From: Synergistaceae bacterium
GTDB lineage: Bacteria; Synergistota; Synergistia; Synergistales; Aminobacteriaceae
Reading direction: 5' to 3'
Assembly (NCBI GenBank): GCA_017443945.1
Contig: JAFSXS010000029.1
Coordinates: 1 to 34,266, forward strand
Length of the DNA: 34,266 nt
The notes below the pieces were generated by a model. That model worked only from the letters and a program-made list of their open reading frames with translations. It was not told the DNA's origin and ran no database searches. Shown here one piece after another: positions 16,367 to 23,910 of the stretch (position 1 is the first letter of the stretch; each line of letters begins with the position of its first letter). A program made the position numbers and the translations under genes.

Positions 16367-17596
16367 ATGAGAGCTCATACAATAGCAAGACATTATTTCT
16401 TCCTCGTTATCTTGATTCTTGCGATGCTTCTAGGAGCGGTTACGGGCTATGTTCATCCCGATTTAGCGAAAAATATTTCGTTCTTAGGGACTATATTTGT
16501 TCGCATGATGTTTTGTATCGTTGTGCCTATGGTCTTTGCGTCGATTGCCGGTGCGGTCGCTAATACAGGGAGTCTAAGGCGTTCCGGAAAAATTATTTGG
16601 ACGACTATTATAACATTCGTGATAACCGGAGCTTTTGCAGCAGTAATTTATTTCGTGCTTGTAAAGATTTTCCCGCCGGTTTTGAAGGCATGGACTAATA
16701 TTGCGCGTGAAGAAGTCGGAAGTTATGCAAGTTTAACGCAATTAGTAACAAATTTCTTCACAGTTGATGATTTTATCGGACTCTTGTCTCGCCGTGCAAT
16801 GCTGCCGTTAATAGTTTTCTCGTTACTGTTTGGATTTTCCGTAAATTTAAGCGGTCCGGCCGGTGAACCGATGAAAAAATTTCTTGAGAGTCTCACAGCT
16901 GTAATGCTCAAATTTGTAAATCTCGTTACTTATTATGCGCCGATAGCGTTTTTTGCGATATTTGCTGATTTAGTAGCGACTTACGGCCCGCAGATCTCAG
17001 AAGCATATGCACGCGCGTTATTGCTTTATTATCCTGTATGCTTTATTTATATTTTTACGGCGTTCCCGATTATGGCATTTATCGGAGGAGGCAGCGAGGG
17101 AGTCAGCAGAATGTTTGCGCACATAGCAAAGCCTGCAATAGTCTCGCTCGGCACGTGTTCAAGCATTGCTACGATTCCTACGAACATGGAAGCAGCAGCA
17201 GACACAGGAATCTCCAAAGATGTATCAGATATAGTTCTGCCATTAGGAGCTACAATGCATATGGACGGTTCTTGTTTCTCGTGCGTGCTAAAAATTGCGT
17301 TTGTCATGGGCGTACTAGGACAGCCGTTGACATGGGCTGATTTGCCGTTGATAGTTCTTGTTGCTGTATTCTCGTCTGTAGGAATGAGCGGCGTACCCGG
17401 AGGCGGTTATATCGGTGAATATATAATTTGTTCGTTATTCTTTGCTAATTACATGGAATTAGCTTTCCCGATTCTTGTTGCAATAGGAAATCTTGTAGAC
17501 CCTCCTGCGACGATGATAAATGCTGCGGGCGATTATGTAGTATCGTTTATAGTTTCGCGATTTGTTGACGGTTCTGACTGGATCAAGAGGGCATAA
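16367..17596 (+). CDS. Dicarboxylate/amino acid:cation symporter (DAACS/GltP family)
   Basis: 409 aa integral membrane protein of the glutamate/dicarboxylate transporter family. The N-terminus has FVRMMFCIVVPMVFASI, matching the family's I.PLvf.s region. The first re-entrant loop appears as SLGTCSSIATIPTNME, equivalent to the serine-rich loop (SSS.ATLP). GATMHMDGSCF replaces the usual NMDGT cation site, with Asn changed to His. SSVGMSGVPGGG is the second hairpin loop and GNLVDPPATMINAAGD the final substrate and cation helix. It probably imports C4-dicarboxylates or acidic amino acids with Na+ or H+. A strong CAGGAGG site lies 10 nt before ATG. The gene ends at a bidirectional terminator. Confidence 0.9.
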   Translation: MRAHTIARHYFFLVILILAMLLGAVTGYVHPDLAKNISFLGTIFVRMMFCIVVPMVFASIAGAVANTGSLRRSGKIIWTTIITFVITGAFAAVIYFVLVKIFPPVLKAWTNIAREEVGSYASLTQLVTNFFTVDDFIGLLSRRAMLPLIVFSLLFGFSVNLSGPAGEPMKKFLESLTAVMLKFVNLVTYYAPIAFFAIFADLVATYGPQISEAYARALLLYYPVCFIYIFTAFPIMAFIGGGSEGVSRMFAHIAKPAIVSLGTCSSIATIPTNMEAAADTGISKDVSDIVLPLGATMHMDGSCFSCVLKIAFVMGVLGQPLTWADLPLIVLVAVFSSVGMSGVPGGGYIGEYIICSLFFANYMELAFPILVAIGNLVDPPATMINAAGDYVVSFIVSRFVDGSDWIKRA

Positions 17597-17599
17597 AAA

Positions 17600-17632
17600 A
17601 TTTTTTCCCGGTCGTAAATGGCCGGGATTTTG
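17600..17632. terminator. Bidirectional intrinsic terminator between the symporter gene and galK
   Basis: CCCGGTC and GGCCGGG (17607-17613 and 17620-17626) form a 7-bp stem with one G-U pair. It is flanked by six T on the left (read as A on the other strand) and ATTTTG on the right, so it can serve both convergent genes. Confidence 0.8.
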
Positions 17633-17634
17633 TT

Positions 17635-18810
17635 TTATTTAATGCTGCCTGCTCCGTTAGTGCTTGATGTCTCGTAAAAAGCTGCGTCCCGTCCGGTTAA
17701 TTCTTTATATTTAGCGCCTATTGATGAAATAAAATCTTTAACTGAGTCATCTTTTACGATACTGACTGTGCAGCCTCCGAAGCCGCCTCCTGTCATGCGG
17801 GAACCAATTACTCCGGGAAAATCCCAAGCTAATTTTGCAAGTATGTCAAGCTCATTGATTGTAACTTGATAATTATCACGTAAAGAAACATGAGACGCAT
17901 TCATTAACCGTCCAAAAGTTTGTAAATCTCCGGCCTTAAGCGAATCATAAGCCCGTAAAGCTCTAGCATTCTCACTCACTGCATGACGTGCACGACGCAA
18001 ATTAATGGGATCATTTATCAAATATGAGTATTCGTCAAGCTCGTTTTCTGTCAGATCACACAAGCAGGAAATTTCTTTTACTTTCTGAAGGTCTGCTAAT
18101 GCCTGTTCACACTGTTGACGGCGCAAATTATATTCTGAACTCACAAGAGAGTGCGGAACATTGGAATTTGTGATAATTATCTTGCAGTCTCCCAGCTCTA
18201 ACGGCGCATAAGAATATTTCAGGCTCGAACAATTTAGTAAGACGGCGTTATCCTTTTTTCCCATGCTTACGGCGAATTGATCCATTATGCCGCAGTTCAT
18301 TCCGACAAAATTATTTTCTGCTTCCTGCGAGAATAAAGCAGCGTTTACACCATCGATATTAAAGCCTTCAAGATCGCTGAAAATTTTTGTTGTGAGGACT
18401 TCAATAGCTGCCGACGACGACAACCCAGCCCCGTCCGGAAGATTTCCCGCAAATAAAATATCAATTCCGGAATTAAATTTGTAACCGTGCTTAATGAGAA
18501 TTGACGCAACTCCAACCGGATAATTTACCCATGTGCGTGAGGTTAATTTTTTGCAGATTTCGTCAAATGAGATCTCAAACGGTTTAGACTCGTCATTGTC
18601 AAAATTTAGTGAGAATAAGCGCAATTTATTTCGTGAAGTCTTACATGCAAGTGCGTAAATTCCAAACTCGATAGCGCAGGGGAAAACAAATCCGCCTTCG
18701 TGGTCTGTGTGTTCGCCGATGAGATTTACGCGTCCTGGCGAAAAAAATGCTTGCGGGGCTGCGTCTTGCCCGAAAATTTTTGCAAAGGGTTCTAACATTG
18801 TATTAATCAT
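17635..18810 (-). CDS. galK: Galactokinase
   Basis: 391 aa, typical for GalK. SPGRVNLIGEHTDHEGG (near residue 23) is the GHMP galactokinase signature, LPDGAGLSSSAAIEV (near 126) the ATP-binding Gly/Ser loop, NCGIMDQFAVSMG (near 171) contains the catalytic Asp and SRMTGGGFGGCTVSIV (near 336) is motif 3. It phosphorylates galactose to galactose-1-phosphate for the Leloir pathway; galT and galE are not in this window. AAGGAGAG lies 10 nt before the first ATG, and a Met at residue 5 is an alternative start. It is divergent from the DUF1810-macrodomain gene and convergent with the symporter gene. Confidence 0.95.
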   Translation of the reverse strand: MINTMLEPFAKIFGQDAAPQAFFSPGRVNLIGEHTDHEGGFVFPCAIEFGIYALACKTSRNKLRLFSLNFDNDESKPFEISFDEICKKLTSRTWVNYPVGVASILIKHGYKFNSGIDILFAGNLPDGAGLSSSAAIEVLTTKIFSDLEGFNIDGVNAALFSQEAENNFVGMNCGIMDQFAVSMGKKDNAVLLNCSSLKYSYAPLELGDCKIIITNSNVPHSLVSSEYNLRRQQCEQALADLQKVKEISCLCDLTENELDEYSYLINDPINLRRARHAVSENARALRAYDSLKAGDLQTFGRLMNASHVSLRDNYQVTINELDILAKLAWDFPGVIGSRMTGGGFGGCTVSIVKDDSVKDFISSIGAKYKELTGRDAAFYETSSTNGAGSIK

Positions 18811-18898
18811 TTAAATTTGTCTCTCCTTATACGTCATGAAATAATTATATAAGAATTATGCTATGATTTAAAAAATTTACATGAGGAGATTAACATTT

Positions 18899-20233
18899 AT
18901 GCAGCGTTTCTTACAAGCTCAGGAGAAAATTTATGATATTGCATTGAACGAAATTAAGCACGGAAAAAAGCGCAGTCATTGGATCTGGTACATTTTCCCG
19001 CAACTTAAAGGGTTAGGCCATAGTTATAATTCAGATTTTTACGGGATTAGAGATTTAGACGAGGCAAGAAATTATTTATCACATCCGGTTTTAGGTGCTA
19101 GACTGCGTGAGATTACTGAAGCTCTATTGCAATTACCGGAAAATGACGCTTATAAAATTATGGGCGACCCTGATGATTTAAAGCTGCATTCTTGTATGAC
19201 TCTTTTTGCGTATATTTCTGAAGAGGGCTCAATCTTTCATAAGGCGTTAGATAAATTTTTTGCGGGTCAGATGGATTACGGGACTCTAAATTTGCTCAAG
19301 CCTAAAAATGTTTTGTCGTGGGATTCTGATTTATGGCTTAGTAAATTAAACGGTTTGTACCCTGATTATAAGGCTCTTAATCGCGAAGTCTGGGAGAATA
19401 CGTTTAAAATCGTCGAAGCAAATTATTACGAACTTCCGAACGGTGAAAGAGTCATAGTCCGCAGCCCTGATAATCCGCGCATAGAGTCAACTTTTTACGA
19501 GAAGGAATTTACAGCAAAGTTTGAGCCTCTCGACACGCCCGTAAAAATTTCTGTTGTACCTGATGATTGTCTTGATGTTGCTCATAAATGGGTTAATGAA
19601 GGTCTTGACGTTACTGTATTGAATCTCGCTAACAGGCAAAATCCAGGCGGAGGTGTCATTCGCGGTTCGTCAGCGCAGGAAGAATATTTATTCCATTGTT
19701 CGGATTACTACAAATTTTTATATATTTTCGCTTATTATGCGGAACGGTACGGACTCACGCTTTCGAGTCATCAATACCCTATGGATAGAAATTTTGGCGG
19801 AATTTATAGTCCGGGAGTTATTATATTTCGTGAGAATGAAACTCGCGGCTATGAATTAATAAAATATCCGTGGCAGGTCAATATGATTGCTGTAGCTGGA
19901 ATGGTAAACCCGGAAACAGAAATTATAAATGGTAAAGAATATATCATCCCTGAATTGGCCGAAGGTGTGAGAAATAAAATCCGCACAATTTACAGAATCG
20001 CCTGCGAAAATAATCAACGAAATTTAGTATTAGGTGCGTTAGGCTGCGGAGCTTTCCATAATCCCCCTGAACATGTCGCAAATTTATTTCTTGAAGTCTT
20101 GCGCGAGAAAGAGTTTAAAGGCGCGTTCAGTAAAATTTGTTTTGCAGTAAAGAGCCATCAAGCCCCCGAAAAAAGCGCGAATTATTTAATTTTCCGTGAT
20201 GTCCTTGACGGCGTTGTGATAAATAATGCTTGA
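18899..20233 (+). CDS. Fusion of a DUF1810 domain with a TIGR02452-like (microbial PARG, macrodomain) domain
   Basis: 444 aa from ATG 18899, with AGGAG 9 nt upstream; an earlier in-frame ATG at 18881 overlaps that ribosome site. Residues ~1-140 match DUF1810: QRFLQAQEKIYDIALNEI, SHWIWYIFPQLKGLG, YLSHPVLGARL and KLHSCMTLFAYI. Residues ~170-440 match bacterial poly(ADP-ribose) glycohydrolase-type macrodomains: VLNLANRQNPGGGVIRGSSA followed directly by QEEYLFHCSDYY, then VIIFRENETRGYE and VLGALGCGAFHNPPEHVANLF. The GGG(x)6-8QEE block holds the catalytic glutamates. The enzyme may remove ADP-ribose from macromolecules or act on an NAD-derived metabolite; what DUF1810 adds is unknown. It stands alone, divergent from galK. 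Confidence 0.85.
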   Translation: MQRFLQAQEKIYDIALNEIKHGKKRSHWIWYIFPQLKGLGHSYNSDFYGIRDLDEARNYLSHPVLGARLREITEALLQLPENDAYKIMGDPDDLKLHSCMTLFAYISEEGSIFHKALDKFFAGQMDYGTLNLLKPKNVLSWDSDLWLSKLNGLYPDYKALNREVWENTFKIVEANYYELPNGERVIVRSPDNPRIESTFYEKEFTAKFEPLDTPVKISVVPDDCLDVAHKWVNEGLDVTVLNLANRQNPGGGVIRGSSAQEEYLFHCSDYYKFLYIFAYYAERYGLTLSSHQYPMDRNFGGIYSPGVIIFRENETRGYELIKYPWQVNMIAVAGMVNPETEIINGKEYIIPELAEGVRNKIRTIYRIACENNQRNLVLGALGCGAFHNPPEHVANLFLEVLREKEFKGAFSKICFAVKSHQAPEKSANYLIFRDVLDGVVINNA

Positions 20234-20288
20234 TTATGTTATGATTCACTCAATCACACATTTTATTATATGAAGGAGAGATTTATTT

Positions 20289-22799
20289 ATGCGTAAAATT
20301 TGTCTTGCAGTAATTATTTCTCTTGTCATGGCTTCATGCGTTTACGGAGCGTCATTCACTCCCGGAACTTATGAGGGCAGGGGAAAAGGTTACAGCGAAA
20401 CCTCTGATGTAATAGTTCGTGTTACCGTTGATGACAAAGCTATCACAAAAATTGAAATCGACGCACCCGAAGAAATCCCGTTTGGTGTTCCTTTGTTCGG
20501 CAAATATGGCGATGCACTAATCGGACGCACTGACGGGAAAATTGACGCTGTCTCAGGCGCAACAATGACTCGCAACGGAATTTCACAAGCCGTCGAGAAA
20601 GCTCTTGCACTTGCACGAGGTGAGAAGCCCGAAGACACAAGCAAGCCCGTAACATTCACTCCAGGAACTTATGAGTCAGAATCAGAAGGTTACAACGGCC
20701 CTGTGAAAATTAAAGCAACTTTTACCGCCGACAAAATAACGGGAATTGAAATTATCTCACATCACGAAACAGAACACGTCGGCGACATAGCTTTTACTCT
20801 CATGATTCCGGAAATGTTGCAGGCTAACGGATCAGGGGTCGACGCTGTGTCGGGAGCAACTTTTTCAACGAGGGCACTACGCAACGCAGTCAATAACGCC
20901 GCTGAAATGGCCGGTTGCACAAATCTTGAGGCATTCAAACGCGCAAAAGTCATTCATAACGCACAAGATGATATAAAACTCGTCTATGATGTAGTAATCG
21001 TCGGTGCAGGTGGTGCAGGAGTGGCAGCAGGAGCTCAGGCGGCACAGGACGGCAACACAGTCTTAATCATCGAGAAAAATGCTGAAGTCGGCGGAAATAC
21101 TTTAGTGTCAGGCGGTCAATATCAAAGTGTCATGCCTTATTTAGTGTGGGATCCGCAAAACCCTGACGCTGAAACAGGAATATTTGCTTTCAATGGCCAG
21201 TCATACAAAAAAGTTAAATCCGTTCAAGGCTGCATTAAAGAATTGAAGATGATTCTAAATTGGAGCGAATCACCCTTTGACGCTGAATATTACAAGACTC
21301 ATGAGTACGTAGCCGGCGACGCTGAAGAACTCTCTAAACATGGTGTACACGCTGAATATTTGCCCGTTCTGCAGGCTCTCAAGAAAGAAATTAAAGCCTA
21401 CCTCGACTGGGCACAACCTAAACTCGACGCAGGAGTCCCGGAAAATAATTTAACGCTTTTCTCGACTCTCAATCTTCACATTTTCCAGACTTATTACGGA
21501 GGACTTAGACAAAGCGCGGACAAATCTACTTGGATTTACGGCAATGTTGATTTAGTCAAGCAGTTTGTTGAAGGCGGTCAAGGTCTCAAAGAATGGCTCG
21601 AGTCAATGGGTTCGACTTTCCACGATGACACACAGCCTACTCTAATCGGTGCATTATGGTACAGAGAAAATGAATTTGTCGGCGCAAATGTTGACACGGA
21701 CGGCGACGGTAAGCCCGAAGAGTATAAAGGCCGCTGGGGGACGTTCTTTGTTGCTCCGATTAATGCAATGTTGAAGGCTAATAAATTAAATCGCGTCATG
21801 ACACGCACTACAGTGAATGAGTTAATTTATGAAGGCGGACGCGTTATCGGTGTCAGAGCAACAGCAAACGACGGCACGAAAATTACTGCTTATGCCTCAA
21901 AAGGTGTTATTCTTGCGACTGGCGGTTATGCTGCAAATCTCGTGAAAGTTGTTGACGAAAATATTTATTGGTCGCCTGAATATCTCTCTACTACAACGAA
22001 GACAACAAATAGATCTTCTTTGCAGGGTAGCGGGATTGCAATGGCTCAAGCGGTCGGCGCACACGTTACGGGAATGGGGTTCACTCAATTAATGCCTATT
22101 TCTTGGATCGACAACGGTAATTTAGCTTTTGGAGGCGGAAATTATGCGTGCTGGATTAATCCTAACACGGGACACAGATTCGTTGATGAAGGCTCAGAGC
22201 GCGACGTTCTCTCACTTGCTGAATTTAAAAACGGTATGGACTACAAGGGCAGCAAAGGTGTTTTCTTAGAGTTTTACAATTCTGCGCAAAAAATGCCGGC
22301 TCCTACACAATTACCAGAAACAGGCGATTATCCCGGACGTTATTACAGGCGCAAAATTTCAGAGCTTCCCGAATTGTTCAAAGAATTAGGAGTCAAAGCT
22401 GATCCTAAAGTCGTTGAGCAGACAATCAGAGCTTATGACAAAGCAGTCATGACGGGCGGTGAATTTCCTGACGTGGGCAAAGCTATTGCATCGCGAACAA
22501 TTGGAAATGTCGAGAAGAACCCCGACGGAAGTTACAAGATTGACAGCTACGATTTAGATAATACAGTTATGACGATAAGACTCATGGCACCGAGCACACA
22601 TCACACAATGGGCGGACTAGTTGTTGACACTGGGCGGCACGTTTTGAATAGTGAAGGGCGTATAATTCCGGGACTTTACGCGGCTGGAGAAGTTACCGGC
22701 GGCATTCACGGAGGAAACAGACTCGGCGGAAATGCAATTGTAGAAATTTTTGTATCAGGAAGAACGGCAGCAAAGACTCTTAACGCCGAGAATCAATAA
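20289..22799 (+). CDS. Exported flavoprotein reductase: two FMN-binding domains plus a fumarate-reductase-like FAD domain
   Basis: 836 aa. Residues 1-20 form a signal peptide (KICLAVIISLVMASCVYGA); a lipobox-like MASC is present but weak. Two FMN-binding repeats follow (about 22-115 and 122-215), each starting FTPGTYE and each with a flavinylation motif: DAVSGATMT (near 85) and DAVSGATFST (near 185), where ApbE-type enzymes attach FMN to the Thr. From ~235 comes the FAD domain of the fumarate/urocanate reductase family: VVIVGAGGAGVAAGAQAA, EKNAEVGGNTLVSGG, HHTMGGLVVDT and GLYAAGEVTGGIHGGNRLGGNA. No heme motifs (CxxCH) are seen. It likely reduces a fumarate- or enoate-type acceptor in the periplasm for anaerobic respiration; the substrate cannot be read from sequence. 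A GAAGGAG site precedes ATG, and it is a single-gene transcript with a strong terminator. Confidence 0.88.
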   Translation: MRKICLAVIISLVMASCVYGASFTPGTYEGRGKGYSETSDVIVRVTVDDKAITKIEIDAPEEIPFGVPLFGKYGDALIGRTDGKIDAVSGATMTRNGISQAVEKALALARGEKPEDTSKPVTFTPGTYESESEGYNGPVKIKATFTADKITGIEIISHHETEHVGDIAFTLMIPEMLQANGSGVDAVSGATFSTRALRNAVNNAAEMAGCTNLEAFKRAKVIHNAQDDIKLVYDVVIVGAGGAGVAAGAQAAQDGNTVLIIEKNAEVGGNTLVSGGQYQSVMPYLVWDPQNPDAETGIFAFNGQSYKKVKSVQGCIKELKMILNWSESPFDAEYYKTHEYVAGDAEELSKHGVHAEYLPVLQALKKEIKAYLDWAQPKLDAGVPENNLTLFSTLNLHIFQTYYGGLRQSADKSTWIYGNVDLVKQFVEGGQGLKEWLESMGSTFHDDTQPTLIGALWYRENEFVGANVDTDGDGKPEEYKGRWGTFFVAPINAMLKANKLNRVMTRTTVNELIYEGGRVIGVRATANDGTKITAYASKGVILATGGYAANLVKVVDENIYWSPEYLSTTTKTTNRSSLQGSGIAMAQAVGAHVTGMGFTQLMPISWIDNGNLAFGGGNYACWINPNTGHRFVDEGSERDVLSLAEFKNGMDYKGSKGVFLEFYNSAQKMPAPTQLPETGDYPGRYYRRKISELPELFKELGVKADPKVVEQTIRAYDKAVMTGGEFPDVGKAIASRTIGNVEKNPDGSYKIDSYDLDNTVMTIRLMAPSTHHTMGGLVVDTGRHVLNSEGRIIPGLYAAGEVTGGIHGGNRLGGNAIVEIFVSGRTAAKTLNAENQ

Positions 22800-22811
22800 T
22801 TTACAATTTTT

Positions 22812-22849
22812 GCGGGAGAATGGGATTATTTCCTGTCCTCCCGTTTTTT
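22812..22849 (+). terminator. Intrinsic terminator of the flavoprotein gene
   Basis: GCGGGAG...CTCCCG forms the stem with additional inner pairing, followed by six T. It insulates the phase-variable promoter that begins 19 nt further on. Confidence 0.85.
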
Positions 22850-22867
22850 GTTGCTTGAAATTGCTTA

Positions 22868-22895
22868 TTGACTAATACCCCCCCCCCGGTATAAT
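22868..22895 (+). promoter_or_regulatory. Phase-variable promoter of the RiPP operon
   Basis: TTGACT (22868-22873) and a perfect TATAAT (22890-22895) are separated by 16 nt: AATA, ten C, GG. The C run occupies most of the spacer, so gain or loss of C changes the -35/-10 distance and hence promoter strength. At 16 nt the promoter should be somewhat weaker than at the 17-nt optimum (11 C). Transcription would start near 22902, about 30 nt before the first ATG. Confidence 0.8.
22878..22887. repeat. Mononucleotide tract of 10 C inside a promoter spacer
   Basis: Ten consecutive C in an otherwise AT-rich intergenic region. It is the second G/C homopolymer of 10 or more in this window; the other is in the glycerophosphotransferase-like gene. 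Confidence 0.9.
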
Positions 22896-22931
22896 TTACG
22901 CAAATAATAATAGAAAAGCGGCGATAATCTC

Positions 22932-23099
22932 ATGGCAACAGTAAAATGGCAAAGTGTTTGTTCTTGCTGCGGTAAGGGCGGCTCTACAACATAAATAAAC
23001 GAAAGTCAAGGTCAGCCCCGTTCTAATCCGTCAAGTATCGGCGGTAAATGTCCATCAAGTCCCGACGGAAAACACAAACCGAAATGGGTGAAGGTTTAA
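22932..23099 (+). pseudogene. Small Cys-rich protein (55 codons) interrupted by an in-frame TAA at codon 21
   Basis: From ATG 22932 the frame gives MATVKWQSVCSCCGKGGSTT, then TAA (22992-22994). The same frame then continues as INESQGQPRSNPSSIGG and KCPSSPDGKHKPKWVKV to a TAA at 23097-23099. The paired parts (VCSCCGKGG and a distal KCPSS...GKHKPKW) look like one small zinc-ribbon-like protein. Its final stop overlaps the ATG of the next gene (TAATG), which fits a real, translationally coupled gene. The simplest reading is a recent nonsense mutation; a 20-aa Cys-rich peptide as the true product, or stop read-through, cannot be excluded. It is the first ORF behind the phase-variable promoter. 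Function unknown. Confidence 0.6.
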
Positions 23100-23473
23100 T
23101 GGCTGATGAAAAATTAGATCCTAAGTATGCTAAAAATTATTCAGATGACAATTTCTGGGACAAAATTAAAGGCGTTCTCAAGTCTGCCGGGCGTGAAATA
23201 GTTTATAAAGCTCTTCAATTATATTACGTCATGAAGCGTCCTGAGTGTCCTGCTGCGATAAAAACGGCGATAGTTGCGGCGTTAGGTTATTTTATTCTGC
23301 CGTTGGATCTAGTGCCCGATTTTATTCCGGTTGTGGGCTTCACTGATGATTTAGCGGCGATTGGTGCAGCTCTCTTAATGTCCCAAATGTATGTAAACGA
23401 TGAAGTCAAAGCACAGGCACGTGAAAGTCTTGATAATTTTTTCGGGGCTGGAACTTCTGTCGGGATTGATTAA
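23099..23473 (+). CDS. DUF1232 (YkvA-like) small membrane-associated protein
   Basis: 124 aa from the ATG of the TAATG junction at 23099; a longer in-frame start at 23048 lies inside the upstream ORF and gives no conserved sequence. The core AAIKTAIVAALGYFILPLDL and VPDFIPVVGFTDDLAAIGAA is the DUF1232 signature (GYFxxPxDLxPDFIPVxGxxDD). It lies within a hydrophobic stretch that may form a membrane hairpin. The N-terminal ~35 residues are charged and the C-terminus carries a short helix. The molecular role of the family is not known; some members lie next to toxin or peptide-export genes. It sits in the RiPP operon between the broken Cys-rich ORF and a 38-aa mini-protein. Confidence 0.85.
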   Translation: MADEKLDPKYAKNYSDDNFWDKIKGVLKSAGREIVYKALQLYYVMKRPECPAAIKTAIVAALGYFILPLDLVPDFIPVVGFTDDLAAIGAALLMSQMYVNDEVKAQARESLDNFFGAGTSVGID

Positions 23474-23488
23474 AGGAGTGATATTTTT

Positions 23489-23605
23489 ATGAGCAATTAT
23501 ACAGCGGTACTCGGCGAACTTGCGTCGGGGTCTGAACGAGGTAAGGGCGCAATCACTGAATCAGAATTTAACGAGAAAAAACGCGCTCTCATGGACAAAA
23601 TTTAA
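23489..23605 (+). CDS. 38-aa mini-protein with a SHOCT-like C-terminus
   Basis: ATG 23489 is preceded by AAAGGAG with ~10 nt spacing, a good ribosome site. The product begins MSNYTAVLGELASGSERGKG and ends AITESEFNEKKRALMDKI. The second half resembles the short C-terminal (SHOCT) motif, GxITexEFexkKxxLL, usually found at the end of larger bacterial proteins as an oligomerisation helix. The gene is 15 nt after the DUF1232 stop and 2 nt before the next ATG, consistent with an operon member. Function unknown. Confidence 0.55.
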   Translation: MSNYTAVLGELASGSERGKGAITESEFNEKKRALMDKI

Positions 23606-23607
23606 TT

Positions 23608-23910
23608 ATGTTTACTTGCAAAAAATGCGGCTCCTGCTGTGAAATGATGAACTTCCTGCAAGCTCAAAATTTGCCGGAAATTTCACAAATAGCAGCTCAA
23701 TTAAATAACGGTTCGGGAACTTGCAAATATTTTGACTCTGACTCTAGGCTCTGCAAAATCTATGACTCACGGCCAATAATCTGCAACAACAAAAAATTTT
23801 ATGAAGAGAGACTAAAAAATGTCATGACACGTGAAGAATTTGACGAGATTTTATTTACATCATGCAATAAAGTTAGGAGCAGCCATCATGAAAGACTACG
23901 CGAAAATTAA
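23608..23910 (+). CDS. CxxCGxCC (YkgJ-like) cysteine-cluster protein
   Basis: 100 aa. The N-terminus FTCKKCGSCCEMM is the hallmark of the YkgJ/CxxCxxCC family, thought to bind zinc or an iron-sulfur cluster. Later Cys residues (GTCKYF, RLCKIYDSRPIICNN and SCNK) complete the usual pattern GxCxxLxxxxxCxIYxxRPxxC. It starts 2 nt after the mini-protein stop, has no strong ribosome site of its own, and its end overlaps the radical SAM gene by 23 nt. In this context it may help iron-sulfur handling or the modification chemistry of the neighbouring radical SAM enzyme; that is inference. Confidence 0.8.
   Translation: MFTCKKCGSCCEMMNFLQAQNLPEISQIAAQLNNGSGTCKYFDSDSRLCKIYDSRPIICNNKKFYEERLKNVMTREEFDEILFTSCNKVRSSHHERLREN

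Noticed and set aside
20330-20345. Lipoprotein signal (MASC) in the flavoprotein.
   Set aside because: The residue at -3 is Met and a normal Ala cleavage site follows, so an ordinary signal peptide is at least as likely.
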